From JACOTK01 sp963743945 (GTDB taxonomy: Bacteria > Actinomycetota > Acidimicrobiia > Acidimicrobiales > CADCSY01), in assembly GCA_963743945.1 (NCBI GenBank), contig CAVURO010000008.1, positions 124,001 through 188,000 on the forward strand: DNA of 64,000 bases, read 5' to 3'. Below are positions 1-7,808 of the stretch, piece by piece. Position numbers and translations under genes: made by a program. Under the pieces are notes generated by a model, which searched no databases, was not told the origin of the DNA, and worked only from the letters and a program-made list of their open reading frames with translations. Positions within the stretch are counted from its first letter, which is position 1; the number at the start of each line of letters is the position of its first letter.

Positions 1-275
1 AGTCGGCGGCCCTCGACCTTTGCCAACGTGGCCTCGGCGCGCACCCGGTTGCCGATCTTGACCGGGGCAAGGTGATCGAGCTGCACCGAGTGTCCGACGC
101 TGGTCTGGTCCTCGGGAAGTTGATCCTCGAGCGCGGCCACGCTGGCTTCCTCACAGAGCGCGATGATGCGAGCGGTTGCAAGGACCGGAACGTTGCCGCA
201 ACGTTGAGCCTCGGCGGTGTCGGGCGACTGTACGACGAGTTCGAGTTCGGCGGACAACCCACAATCCAGCTGCAT
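1..275 (-). CDS. FlK-like hotdog thioesterase (3' part cut by window edge)
   Basis: The complement strand reads from an ATG at 273-275 for 91 codons and runs off the left edge. The peptide has the layout of single-domain hotdog thioesterases of the fluoroacetyl-CoA thioesterase (FlK) type: VLATARIIALCEEASVAAL, then TSVGHSVQLDHLAPVKIG and VRAEATL. The Thr, Glu and His that form the FlK catalytic triad have counterparts in the LAT, CEEA and DHLAP segments. Relatives hydrolyse small acyl-CoA thioesters, but in most actinobacterial homologues the substrate is unknown, so I claim only the fold and likely thioesterase chemistry. A GGAAGGA about 15 bases upstream is a rather distant ribosome site. 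Confidence 0.7.
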   Translation of the reverse strand, partial: MQLDCGLSAELELVVQSPDTAEAQRCGNVPVLATARIIALCEEASVAALEDQLPEDQTSVGHSVQLDHLAPVKIGNRVRAEATLAKVEGRR

Positions 276-331
276 GAGGTGAGGATACGATCCTTCCGCG
301 GTCAGGGCCAATGCAGAGCGTGTTCGATCAC

Positions 332-337
332 TACCAT
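332..337 (+). promoter_or_regulatory. -10 hexamer for a probable leaderless PHP transcript
   Basis: TACCAT fits the actinobacterial TANNNT -10 pattern and ends 6 bases before the ATG at 344. A start site at normal distance would fall at that ATG, giving a leaderless mRNA. This favours 344 over the in-frame ATG at 311. Confidence 0.4.
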
Positions 338-343
338 ACGTCC

Positions 344-1075
344 ATGAACGCGCATCAACGACACCCTCATCTTGGCGATGAGTTGCCGTCAGGCTGGGTC
401 CGCGTCGACTGCCACAGCCACACGATGTGGTCGGGGGATGCCACCACAACGCCTGACGAGGTGGAGGAGGCGGTGGAGTCGTGCGGCATCGAGGTGCTGT
501 GCATCACCGACCATGGAACAATCGACGGGGCGATGGCGTTGCGTGACCGCCTGGCGTGCCGAGTCGTCGTCGGTCAGGAGACACGTACCTCTGCGGGCGA
601 GGTGATCGGCCTCTTCCTGACCGAGCGCATTCCCCCGGGCCTGCGCCCGGTGGAAGTTGCGGAGCGCATTCGCGAGCAGGGAGGCCTCGTCTACATCCCC
701 CACCCCTTTGATCCCATGCGCCAGTGCCTGCGCCGCGAGGATCTGCTCGGGCTTGTTGCGGCCGGGTTGGTCGATGCCATCGAGGTGTTCAACGCCAAGA
801 CCTCACTGGCCCACCTCAACGAGGAGGCAGCGTCGTTGGCTCGACGGGAGGGGCTGCCCGGCGGAGCCGGCAGCGATGCGCACATCGCCGAGGCCCTTGG
901 TTCGGCCTACGTGGTCATGCCGGACTTCGATGGGCCCGCCTCGTTTCTCCAGGCGTTGTCGCTGGGGCGGGTCGTGGGGCATCACTACGACGCAGCGCGA
1001 CCCTGGCGGGCGCGCGTCGTACCGTCGGTGACCGGGTCCAACTCCTACCCCCGCCCCGGTCCCGACGCGACCTGA
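344..1075 (+). CDS. PHP-domain metal-dependent phosphoesterase
   Basis: This 243-residue protein carries the metal-binding motifs of the PHP family: CHSH near residues 23-26, ITDHG near 54-58, a Glu in GQET, a His in YIPHPFD, and GSDAH toward the C-terminus. It resembles the free-standing actinobacterial PHP proteins (TrpH/YciV-like) that hydrolyse phosphoesters such as 3',5'-nucleoside bisphosphates or short oligonucleotides; the substrate here cannot be read from sequence. An in-frame ATG at 311 would add 11 residues, but the TANNNT hexamer 6 bases before 344 favours the shorter form. It is divergent from the thioesterase and convergent with the SAF protein. Confidence 0.8.
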   Translation: MNAHQRHPHLGDELPSGWVRVDCHSHTMWSGDATTTPDEVEEAVESCGIEVLCITDHGTIDGAMALRDRLACRVVVGQETRTSAGEVIGLFLTERIPPGLRPVEVAERIREQGGLVYIPHPFDPMRQCLRREDLLGLVAAGLVDAIEVFNAKTSLAHLNEEAASLARREGLPGGAGSDAHIAEALGSAYVVMPDFDGPASFLQALSLGRVVGHHYDAARPWRARVVPSVTGSNSYPRPGPDAT

Positions 1076-1145
1076 GCCTACATACGGTGCTCGATCGAGC
1101 GTGTCCCGATGTCGGCAGACCGGATCCCCGACCTGCCGGCGTCGG

Positions 1146-1817
1146 TCATGGCCCGTTCAGGACGAGCGTCACCACGCCGGCGATGAGGGCGTAGGCGACG
1201 CGTTCGGCCTCGTCCCTGTTCAGCGCGATGGTGACGCCGTCCTCCCCGATGGCGATCACGACGGCGTCTGCGGCTATGCGGAAGGTGGGCGCCGATGCGT
1301 CGACGCCGGCGGCCGCCACGGTGGGGTCCGGCGCGCCCGGCGTTGCCAGCACGTCAACCCGATCCCCCTGCGTCAAGGGGAGCGTGCCCACCCCGCTGGG
1401 AACGGCGATCGCTCGTCCCCCCGGCGGGATCAGCGAGGCGATCGGTGAAAGTCCGCTGGGGGCGAGTCGAGCCCTCAGGATGGGCTCGCCCTTTTCGAGA
1501 TCGGCGGCGACGACCGAGCCTTCGATCTTCGAGCTCAACGCCCCGCCCGGGACGAACGCTGCCGGGTACGAACGCACCTCGGTGTTCTCGGGCCCCAGAA
1601 CGCTTCCCGCCCGAACCTTGTCGGTGGTCACCAGAACGGGACGCATGGCGCCGAAGCGCGCGATCTGCTCCTCGGCGCGGCCGACCGTCCGGGCGACGAT
1701 GACGCCGGTGAGAAGACTCAGGGTGGCGGCGGAGACCCAGAACAAGAGCGGGTGACGTCGTAGGCGCCACCAGGGCATGAGATCGCGCAGAAAGGAGGGG
1801 AAGCGGCGGAAAGTCAT
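1146..1817 (-). CDS. SAF-domain membrane protein (CpaB/RcpC-like)
   Basis: The ATG at 1817 has AAGGA five bases upstream and gives 223 residues; a TTG at 1865 would extend the frame by 16. A basic N-terminus precedes one membrane helix (about 24-42). An extracytoplasmic SAF domain follows (about 60-118; VTTDKVRAGSVLGPENTEV and DLEKGEPIL are typical), then a small beta domain with LPLTQGDRVDVLA. This is the layout of CpaB/RcpC, which assembles Flp pili, and of related SAF proteins. No other pilus gene is visible nearby, so a pilus role is only a possibility. It converges with the FmdB gene. Confidence 0.6.
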   Translation of the reverse strand: MTFRRFPSFLRDLMPWWRLRRHPLLFWVSAATLSLLTGVIVARTVGRAEEQIARFGAMRPVLVTTDKVRAGSVLGPENTEVRSYPAAFVPGGALSSKIEGSVVAADLEKGEPILRARLAPSGLSPIASLIPPGGRAIAVPSGVGTLPLTQGDRVDVLATPGAPDPTVAAAGVDASAPTFRIAADAVVIAIGEDGVTIALNRDEAERVAYALIAGVVTLVLNGP

Positions 1818-1945
1818 GAGCATCCTTGTGATCCGGGTGTCGCGCAAGGGGAATTGGATCAACAAAATAGCATGAAAGACCTGAACAACTCAAAGGGGCA
1901 TGACGGGGCCACGGTGACGATCATGGGTGGCCCAGCGCGCCACCG

Positions 1946-1984
1946 GGTCGAGGGGCCAGGTCGAGGGGCCAGGTCGAGGGGCCC
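1946..1984. repeat. 13-bp tandem repeat, three copies
   Basis: GGTCGAGGGGCCA occurs at 1946-1958 and 1959-1971, with a diverged third copy to 1984. It sits in the 188-bp spacer just downstream of the FmdB gene and upstream of the SAF gene. No coding role is seen. Confidence 0.85.
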
Positions 1985-2005
1985 AGTCCGGGCGGGGCCG
2001 GCCGG

Positions 2006-2392
2006 TCAGCTGGTCGAGGCGGGAGCCGGGGTGCCCTTTGCCGATGATCCGGAGCCGGAGGACGATCCGGTGTCGCCTGTCGATGTCGTGGAACCCGACG
2101 TGTCGCTCGAGCCGGAGTTCGATGATCCGGAATCCGATGAGCCGGAATCCGATGACACCGATGAGGAATCACTCGACGGGGAGGAGGACGACGTGGTCGA
2201 GGCGGCGGAGGTCTTGCCGCGACTGTCGGTCTTGTAGAACCCACTTCCCTTGAAGGAGATGCCCACCGCCCCGAAGATCTTCCGCAACGAGCCTTTGCAG
2301 GTGGGGCAGGTGGTCAGAGCCTCATCGGTGAAGCTCTGCGAAATCTCGAACTGTTGTCCGCAGTCCTTGCAGGCGTATTCGTAGATGGGCAT
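2006..2392 (-). CDS. FmdB-family zinc ribbon protein with Ser/Gly/Asp-rich tail
   Basis: This 128-residue protein starts at an ATG with GGAGGA placed ideally upstream. The first 45 residues are the FmdB/CxxC_CXXC_SSSS zinc ribbon: MPIYEYACKDCG, then TTCPTCKGSLRKIFGAVGI, so two CxxC pairs bind zinc. In this family a short tail of variable sequence follows; here about 70 residues are almost only Ser, Gly, Asp, Thr and Asn, ending in APAST. The family is often called a regulatory protein after fmdB of formamidase operons, but its molecular role is not established. It is divergent from galU. Confidence 0.8.
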   Translation of the reverse strand: MPIYEYACKDCGQQFEISQSFTDEALTTCPTCKGSLRKIFGAVGISFKGSGFYKTDSRGKTSAASTTSSSSPSSDSSSVSSDSGSSDSGSSNSGSSDTSGSTTSTGDTGSSSGSGSSAKGTPAPASTS

Positions 2393-2685
2393 GAATCCTC
2401 CGGGAGGGGCAGCCGGCACTCGGCAAAGGAAAGTGCCAGTGTACAGTCCTGCTCCCCCCGCACCATTGGGCCGAGGTCGTCGACCGCCCTCCTGCCCTTC
2501 TCCGCCCAGCTCCTCGGTAGGTTGCCCACCGCGCCCTTGGTTGCCGGCCGTTCTCGGGACGGCGTCGTTCGCATGCGGCGAGGTGACGAGCCTGCGTTTG
2601 CCGTCGGTCCTCGCCGGGTCGACCCGCTTGTAGAGTCCTGAACGTCCACGAGGGCAAGAACGACCATGAGCGAAAGTGATCGTCG
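2393..2685. other. Divergent intergenic region fmdB/galU
   Basis: I see no gene in these 293 bases. A TAGAGT hexamer at 2631-2636, preceded by CTTG, is a plausible -10 for galU and would leave a leader of about 40-45 bases. No riboswitch or strong hairpin was recognised. Confidence 0.4.
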
Positions 2686-3600
2686 ATGCATCAGCCTGTC
2701 CGCAAAGCCGTGATTCCCGCCGCCGGACTCGGGACCCGCTTCCTGCCGGTGACCAAGGCGATACCCAAGGAGATGCTTCCTCTGGTCGACAAGCCCGCCA
2801 TCGAGTACGTCGTCGAGGAAGCCGTGGGAGCGGGCCTTCGCGACATCCTGGTCGTGAGCGGACGCTCCAAGCGCGCCATCGAGGACCATTTCGATCGGGC
2901 TCCCGAGTTGGAGGCCGAGTTGGCTGCGAAGGGTCGGGACGATCTCGTTCGACAGGTGAGGGCAACGGCCGAGTTGGCGCGGGTGCACTTCGTGCGTCAG
3001 GGTCAGGCATTGGGCCTCGGCCACGCCGTGAACATGGCCGCCGACCATGTGGGCAACGAGCCCTTCCTCGTCATGTTGGGCGACGACATCATGGTCGACG
3101 ACTCCCGACTTCTGCGCGGCATGTTGGCTGCGCATCAGGCCCTCGGCTGTTCGGTCATCGCGCTCAAGGCATTTCCACCTTCGGAGATCTCGTCCTATGG
3201 CTGTGTTGCCCACGAGCCGATCGAGGTTCCGGCGGGCCTCACGATGGGTGCAGGCGAGCGGTTGGTGCGTCTGACCGGGGTGGTCGAGAAGCCGTCGGCA
3301 GATCAGGCGCCGTCGGATCTCGCGATCATGGGTCGTTACATCCTGACCCCGGAGATCTTCGGCGCCCTCGATCGCGTCCCGCCCGGAAGCGGTGGCGAGA
3401 TCCAGCTCACGGATGCGATCGCCCTGCTGCTGAAGACCCAGCCCGTGTACGGCTGGGTCTTCTCGGAGGGCCGTTACGACGTCGGCAAGAAGATCGATTA
3501 CCTACGGGCCACGGTGGAGATCGCTGCGAGCCGCGAAGATCTCGGCCCCGAGTTCCGGGCCTACCTTGCCGATTGGGTACGCAGGCAGGGCCTTGCATGA
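2686..3600 (+). CDS. galU: UTP-glucose-1-phosphate uridylyltransferase
   Basis: The 304-residue product has the GalU nucleotide-binding motif AAGLGTRFLPVTKAIPKEML at residues 11-30, VDKPAIEYVVEEA, GLGHAV and the active-site region VEKPS, over the full length expected for bacterial GalU. It makes UDP-glucose from UTP and glucose-1-phosphate for cell-envelope glycans and storage sugars. galU directly upstream of moeA is a conserved actinobacterial arrangement (for example Rv0993-Rv0994 in M. tuberculosis). Its TGA stop lies inside a tandem repeat that repeats the stop in frame three more times. Confidence 0.93.
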   Translation: MHQPVRKAVIPAAGLGTRFLPVTKAIPKEMLPLVDKPAIEYVVEEAVGAGLRDILVVSGRSKRAIEDHFDRAPELEAELAAKGRDDLVRQVRATAELARVHFVRQGQALGLGHAVNMAADHVGNEPFLVMLGDDIMVDDSRLLRGMLAAHQALGCSVIALKAFPPSEISSYGCVAHEPIEVPAGLTMGAGERLVRLTGVVEKPSADQAPSDLAIMGRYILTPEIFGALDRVPPGSGGEIQLTDAIALLLKTQPVYGWVFSEGRYDVGKKIDYLRATVEIAASREDLGPEFRAYLADWVRRQGLA

Positions 3601-3649
3601 CCGGCCTTCGCATGACCGGCCTTCGCATGACCGGCCTTCGCATGACAGG
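3591..3649. repeat. 15-bp tandem repeat carrying four in-frame galU stop codons
   Basis: The first unit (3591-3604, one base shorter) holds the galU TGA at 3598-3600. Three 15-bp units CCTTCGCATGACCGG follow at 3605, 3620 and 3635, the last with one change. Because the unit is a multiple of three, TGA recurs in the galU frame at 3613, 3628 and 3643. The array ends 8 bases before the moeA start. Confidence 0.9.
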
Positions 3650-3657
3650 GGCCGATC

Positions 3658-4950
3658 GTGGCACTCACGCCTCTTGATCGTGCGCAGCAGCTCGTGCTGG
3701 ACGCATGCGCACCCTTTCATCCCACGGCCATCCCGCCGGCCGAGGCACTCGGCTGCGTCACCTCCATAGCGATCGAGGCCGAGGAGTCGGTGCCCGGTTT
3801 CGACAACTCGGCGATGGACGGTTACGCCGTCCATGCCATCGACACCCACGGAGCGAGTGAGGCCGAACCGGTGCGCCTGCGGGCGCTCGGCACTCTGGCT
3901 GCCGGCGCGTCGGCCGATCGGATGACGGTCGGGCGGGGCGAGGCGCTGCGCATCATGACCGGAGCGCCGATGCCCCATGGAGCGGACGCCGTGGTCATGG
4001 TGGAGCGTTCGTTTGCCGTGGACGAGGCGACCGTCGCGCTCACGACCGAGGTCGGGCCGGGCGCGTCCGTGCGCCGCGCCGGCGACGACCTTCGTGCAGG
4101 GGACGTCGCGATCGAGGCGGGGACCGCGCTCGGCGCAGGCCATCTCGGTGTCCTGGCCTCGCTCGGAGTGCGGCGCGTCCCGGTGTACCGAAGGGCGCGG
4201 GTTGGTGTGCTGTCGACGGGTGACGAGCTCTTCGACGGTCCGGGGCCGTTGCAGGCGGGTCGGATCAGGGACAGCAATCGTCCGACCCTGATGGCATTGG
4301 TCTCCCAGGCCGGTTGTGAGGGCGTCGACCTCGGCTGCATCGCGGATGACGAGGACCTGCTCAGCGAGGCGATCACCCGGGCAGCCGGGACCTGTGATGC
4401 GTTGCTCACCAGTGGCGGGGTGAGCATGGGTGACTTCGACCTCGTCAAGGTGGTGCTCGATCGCCTTGGCACGATGTCGTGGATGCAGGTTGCCATCAAG
4501 CCTGCCAAACCCTTTGCCTTCGGCGTCATCGAGGTGCCCGGCTCGTCCCGTGCGATGCCGGTCTTCGGCCTGCCGGGCAATCCGGTCTCGTCGATGGTGA
4601 GTTTCGAGCTCTTCGCCCGCCCTGCGCTGCGGAAGATGATGGGACACCGTCGGCTTCACCGGCCCCTTGTCCGTGCTCTGGCGACCCACGACCTCGAGCG
4701 TCGAGCCGACGGCAAGACCCACTTCGTGCGGGTTGTTCTCAGTCACGATGGCGACGGCTTCGCCGTTGCTGCGGCCGGGGGGCAGGGTTCCCATCAGTTG
4801 TCCTCGATGGCGGCTTCCAACGGACTGGTCGTCCTCCCGGACGGTACGGGTGCGCGACGGGGTGACCTCGTGGACACCATGCTGCTCACCTCCGACGGCT
4901 GGCCGGACCCACCGATGCACACACCCGTGGTGCTCAGGAGGACTCCCTGA
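3658..4950 (+). CDS. moeA: Molybdopterin molybdenumtransferase / gephyrin-like protein
   Basis: This 430-residue protein has the MoeA/gephyrin-E signatures NSAMDGYAV near residues 50-58, GAPMPHGADAVV, STGDEL with GRIRDSN, GGVSMGDFD near 252-260 and LPGNPVSS near 304-311. MoeA inserts molybdate into adenylated molybdopterin. The start is a GTG at 3658. In Corynebacterium a MoeA-like protein (Glp) moonlights in cell division with the membrane receptor GlpR. A SepX/GlpR-like gene lies 3 genes downstream here, so this copy could have that second role; that part is inference. moaA and moaC follow on the same strand. Confidence 0.92.
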   Translation: MALTPLDRAQQLVLDACAPFHPTAIPPAEALGCVTSIAIEAEESVPGFDNSAMDGYAVHAIDTHGASEAEPVRLRALGTLAAGASADRMTVGRGEALRIMTGAPMPHGADAVVMVERSFAVDEATVALTTEVGPGASVRRAGDDLRAGDVAIEAGTALGAGHLGVLASLGVRRVPVYRRARVGVLSTGDELFDGPGPLQAGRIRDSNRPTLMALVSQAGCEGVDLGCIADDEDLLSEAITRAAGTCDALLTSGGVSMGDFDLVKVVLDRLGTMSWMQVAIKPAKPFAFGVIEVPGSSRAMPVFGLPGNPVSSMVSFELFARPALRKMMGHRRLHRPLVRALATHDLERRADGKTHFVRVVLSHDGDGFAVAAAGGQGSHQLSSMAASNGLVVLPDGTGARRGDLVDTMLLTSDGWPDPPMHTPVVLRRTP

Positions 4951-5048
4951 ACGGTGTCGGAGGCGGACGGGCCGATCGAGGGACGAGAGCACCGGCCCCC
5001 ACGACCGGGGTCTGCAGGATCGCCGGATCGAGCGCCGTCCCTCGGGCG

Positions 5049-5054
5049 TAGGAT
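5049..5054 (+). promoter_or_regulatory. -10 hexamer for moaA (leaderless)
   Basis: TAGGAT ends 6 bases before the moaA GTG at 5061, placing the likely start site at the start codon. No Shine-Dalgarno motif is needed in that case. Confidence 0.45.
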
Positions 5055-5060
5055 GGCGAG

Positions 5061-6047
5061 GTGACACCTGCAGCTCTTGTCGACAGTCACGGGCGGCGGC
5101 ATCGTGACCTGCGGATCTCGATCACCGACCGGTGCAACTTCCGCTGCACGTACTGCATGCCCGAAGAGGGCATGCGGTGGGTGGCGCGAGACGAGATCCT
5201 TCGTTTCGAGGAGATCGAGCGGATCGCCCGGCTCTGTGTGGAGCGTTACGAATTCGAGAGCATTCGCCTCACCGGTGGTGAGCCCACGATGAGGGCGCAT
5301 CTACCGGTTCTCGTCGAGCGCCTTTCCCGTCTGGGTGTGGATCTGGCGATGACCACCAACGGCGCGACCCTTGCGGGGATGGCGGGCGACCTGCGTCGAG
5401 CCGGGCTCCGTCGCATCAACATCTCGTGCGACTCACTGCGACCCGACCGGTTCGAGGCTTTGACCCGTCGCGACGCGTTGGCTGCGGTGTTGGCGGGCAT
5501 CGATGCCGCTCTGGACGCGGGCTTCGATCCGGTCAAGCTCAACGTGGTGGCGCTGCAGGGGGTCAACGACGACGAGGTGGTGGACTTCGCGACCTTCGGG
5601 CGCGAGCGCGGCGTCGAGGTTCGCTTCATCGAGTACATGCCTCTCGACGCCGACCATGGTTGGTCGCGGGCAGCGGTGGTGCCTGGTGAAGAAATCATCG
5701 CCCGCATCGGCGAGGTCCATCCGCTGCGGGCGCTCGGCGAGGGCAGCGACCCTGCCTCCCTGTACGAGTACGTCGACGGACGTGGGCGCGTCGGGGTCAT
5801 CCCAAGTGTCACGGAGCCCTTCTGCGCCCGCTGTGACCGAGTCCGACTCACCGCCGAGGGATCGATGCGCAACTGCCTTTTCGCTCTCGGGGAGACCGAC
5901 CTTCGGGCCATCATGCGCACCGGCGGCAGTGATGACGACCTTGCGGCGAGCATCGAGCGCTGCGTCGGCGACAAATGGGCGGGACACCAGGTCGGTTCGC
6001 TCACCTTCGTGCAGCCGCCGCGCTCGATGTCGCAGATCGGCGGTTGA
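5061..6047 (+). CDS. moaA: GTP 3',8-cyclase (molybdenum cofactor step 1)
   Basis: A radical-SAM enzyme of 328 residues. The first cluster motif is C25-x3-C29-x2-C32 (RCNFRCTYC). The second cluster cysteines lie at about 254, 257 and 271 in FCARCDRVRLTAEG...RNC. The chain ends in the conserved Gly-Gly tail (SQIGG) that completes the active site. It turns GTP into 3',8-cyclo-GTP for molybdopterin synthesis. The GTG start fits the nearby -10. Downstream moaC supplies the next enzyme; moaB, moaD and moaE are not in this window. Confidence 0.95.
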   Translation: MTPAALVDSHGRRHRDLRISITDRCNFRCTYCMPEEGMRWVARDEILRFEEIERIARLCVERYEFESIRLTGGEPTMRAHLPVLVERLSRLGVDLAMTTNGATLAGMAGDLRRAGLRRINISCDSLRPDRFEALTRRDALAAVLAGIDAALDAGFDPVKLNVVALQGVNDDEVVDFATFGRERGVEVRFIEYMPLDADHGWSRAAVVPGEEIIARIGEVHPLRALGEGSDPASLYEYVDGRGRVGVIPSVTEPFCARCDRVRLTAEGSMRNCLFALGETDLRAIMRTGGSDDDLAASIERCVGDKWAGHQVGSLTFVQPPRSMSQIGG

Positions 6048-6085
6048 CCTGTCGTCTCGGCAAGGCGTCGCCTGAGCGGACGCCC

Positions 6086-6091
6086 TAGACT
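6086..6091 (+). promoter_or_regulatory. -10 hexamer for moaC (leaderless)
   Basis: TAGACT ends 6 bases before the moaC ATG, so moaC may have its own leaderless transcript in addition to read-through from moaA. Confidence 0.45.
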
Positions 6092-6097
6092 TCGGCC

Positions 6098-6595
6098 ATG
6101 TCCGAACGTGGTTTCACTCACCTCGACCCATTGGGTCGGGCCCGCATGGTCGATGTCACCCCCAAGGAGGCGTCACATCGCCGAGCGGTGGCTCGATGCA
6201 AGGTGTTCATGCAGTCGGAGACCGCCGGCATGGTTGCCCGCGGCGGCGTCCACAAGGGCGACGTGCTCGCCGTGGCTCGGGTGGCGGGCATCCAGGCGGC
6301 AAAGCGGACGCCTGATCTCATTCCCCTGTGTCACCCGCTGCTCGTCGGGTCGGTGTTCATCAACTTCACCATCGAGGATCTCTTCGTCGAGGTCGAGGCG
6401 CAGGTCGACACGGTTGACCGCACGGGCGTGGAGATGGAGGCGCTGACGGCCTGTTCGGTGGCCGCACTGACCATCTACGACATGTGCAAGTCCGCCGATC
6501 GCTCGATGGTCATCGGGGATCTGACGCTGTGGGAGAAGACCGGCGGGCGCTCGGGCAGCTACCGCCGCCAGGTCGACACCGACGACCTCGTCTGA
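6098..6595 (+). CDS. moaC: Cyclic pyranopterin monophosphate synthase
   Basis: The 165-residue protein has the MoaC signatures LIPLCHPLLVGSV, VDRTGVEMEALTACSVAAL and the catalytic segment YDMCKSADRSM with its conserved Asp, Lys and Asp. It converts 3',8-cyclo-GTP into cyclic pyranopterin monophosphate, directly after MoaA. Length and motif order match the family throughout. It follows moaA by 50 bases on the same strand. Confidence 0.95.
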   Translation: MSERGFTHLDPLGRARMVDVTPKEASHRRAVARCKVFMQSETAGMVARGGVHKGDVLAVARVAGIQAAKRTPDLIPLCHPLLVGSVFINFTIEDLFVEVEAQVDTVDRTGVEMEALTACSVAALTIYDMCKSADRSMVIGDLTLWEKTGGRSGSYRRQVDTDDLV

Positions 6596-6799
6596 GGCGT
6601 TTTCGCTTCGCTCGGATCACGGGCGCTGCTTATCGGCAGGTTTTCCCTCCTCTTGTGCTTTCGGCGCAAGTCGTAGTAGAACTGTCATGTCCGTCGTGCA
6701 AACGTCACAATTGACGGTCCGTTCGAAACCACCGTGACCATCCACCTGCACCCCATTCCGGTCAGGTACGGTCCTGAGTACGGAAGCTGAGGGTGGAGC
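6596..6799. other. Intergenic region between moaC and the SepX/GlpR-like gene
   Basis: An imperfect 7-bp hairpin (CTTGTGC, loop TTTCG, GCGCAAG; about 6652-6670) could end the moa transcript. The remaining ~130 bases are less GC-rich and hold TTGACG near 6712 as a possible -35. No gene is seen. Confidence 0.35.
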
Positions 6800-7414
6800 G
6801 TGTCAATCGTGGGATTGATAATTCTGGCCATCATTTGGGCGGTCTATCTGGGCTGGTATGCAACCCAGTCCAAGTCGAATCGTCGGTCGGGCGACTCGAT
6901 CGCCTCCTTCCGCAACCAGTTGGCGATCCTCGAGCGTCGAGCTCCCGGAAGCGGTTCCCGCGACTTTCTCGGAACAGCGGCAGGAAATCTTCCCCTCTCG
7001 TTCGCCAGTCCCGGTGCCCGTGGCCGGAAAGGCACCGCCGGCCGATCCCTGGGTCGTTCTCCAGGCCTCAGCCCCGTACCCGGAACCCGCATGGGAAGCG
7101 TCCCGACGCCCCGTACCGCTTCCGCGCCCAACTTGTCCGGTGTCCGCAAAAGGCGTCGTGACGTGCTCGTGGGCCTGCTCGGCGCAGCGGCAGCGACCCT
7201 GGTGTTGGGCATCTTTCCCCCGCTTCGCATGCTGTTGGTCGCGCATCTTCTGGTGGACGGGATCCTGGTTGCCTATGTCGTGATGCTGATCCAGATCCGC
7301 AACCAGGCTGCCGAGCGAGAGCTCAAGGTGCGATTCCTGCCCACCGCTGCACCGCTGCCGTCGATGATGCGCCGCGAGATCGCGCCGACACTTCGGCACA
7401 CGGCTGTCAACTGA
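6800..7414 (+). CDS. SepX/GlpR-like three-helix membrane protein
   Basis: This 204-residue protein starts at a GTG with GAGGGTGGAG upstream. It has a membrane helix at about residues 3-20, then a ~95-residue disordered stretch rich in Ser, Arg, Gly and Pro, and two hydrophobic helices near 124-141 and 146-164 followed by a basic tail. That topology and its place after galU-moeA match the actinobacterial family including SepX of Streptomyces and GlpR of Corynebacterium (and the Rv0996 position), which stabilises the division septum and, in Corynebacterium, binds a MoeA-like protein. The assignment rests on topology and context, not on strong motifs. Confidence 0.6.
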   Translation: MSIVGLIILAIIWAVYLGWYATQSKSNRRSGDSIASFRNQLAILERRAPGSGSRDFLGTAAGNLPLSFASPGARGRKGTAGRSLGRSPGLSPVPGTRMGSVPTPRTASAPNLSGVRKRRRDVLVGLLGAAAATLVLGIFPPLRMLLVAHLLVDGILVAYVVMLIQIRNQAAERELKVRFLPTAAPLPSMMRREIAPTLRHTAVN

Positions 7415-7435
7415 CTCATCGGAGTCCTCTAGACT
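7405..7435 (+). promoter_or_regulatory. Possible tRNA-Ala promoter
   Basis: TAGACT at 7430-7435 is a good -10 located 13 bases before the tRNA. A weak -35-like TGTCAA lies at 7405-7410 with a long 19-base spacer. It overlaps the end of the upstream gene. Confidence 0.35.
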
Positions 7436-7448
7436 GTCCTCTCCCCTC

Positions 7449-7521
7449 GGGGGTGTAGCTCAGTTGGCAGAGCGCTACGTTCGCAACGTAGAAGTCGGCG
7501 GTTCGATTCCGCTCACCTCCA
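7449..7521 (+). tRNA. tRNA-Ala (anticodon CGC)
   Basis: A 73-base cloverleaf is readable throughout. The acceptor stem GGGGGTG pairs with CACCTCC and contains the G3:U70 pair that identifies alanine tRNAs. The anticodon stem is CTACG/CGTAG with loop TTCGCAA, so the anticodon at 7482-7484 is CGC and reads GCG. The T arm is GGCGG-TTCGATT-CCGCT. The discriminator is A and CCA is not encoded. An unusual gene block begins directly after it. Confidence 0.95.
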
Positions 7522-7808
7522 CTTCATGACCGGAGCGTCGGCGCTGGTCATCGTTGGCTTCAGGCCTCGCGGGATTTGTCGGAGTCGACCGGCGGCACCG
7601 GCGAAGGCCTGCCCTCCGCCGGTCACGGCGAGGAACTGGGCGCCCAGACAACACGCCGAGCAGCACTGCATCGACGTGCCGACCCAGGTCTCCGCTGTCA
7701 CCTTGGCCCAGCGGGCGGTGGCCCCTCGAGCTGCTCGACGACCATTCCCGGCGACGCGAGGTCGTGACGCGCTTGCCGGGCGGTCCGCAGCCTGCCACCA
7801 TCAGCTCA
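7522..7808. other. Non-coding or unassigned stretch after tRNA-Ala
   Basis: These 287 bases have no convincing gene. A short complement frame (7513-7701) encodes a Cys-rich peptide with QCCSACCLGAQF that might be a decayed remnant. The antisense frame ending in EPPTSTLRT is the familiar artefact of reading a tRNA backwards. No obvious terminator was found. Confidence 0.35.

Noticed and set aside
1854..2237. Acidic Asp/Glu/Pro-rich protein on the forward strand
   Set aside because: It is the reverse reading of the Ser/Gly-rich FmdB tail and of the downstream repeat; the complement frame has a good ribosome site and zinc ribbon.
7475..7801. Complement reading frame ending in EPPTSTLRT across the tRNA gene
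   Set aside because: This peptide end arises from reading tRNA genes backwards and is a well-known false gene; no family features upstream.
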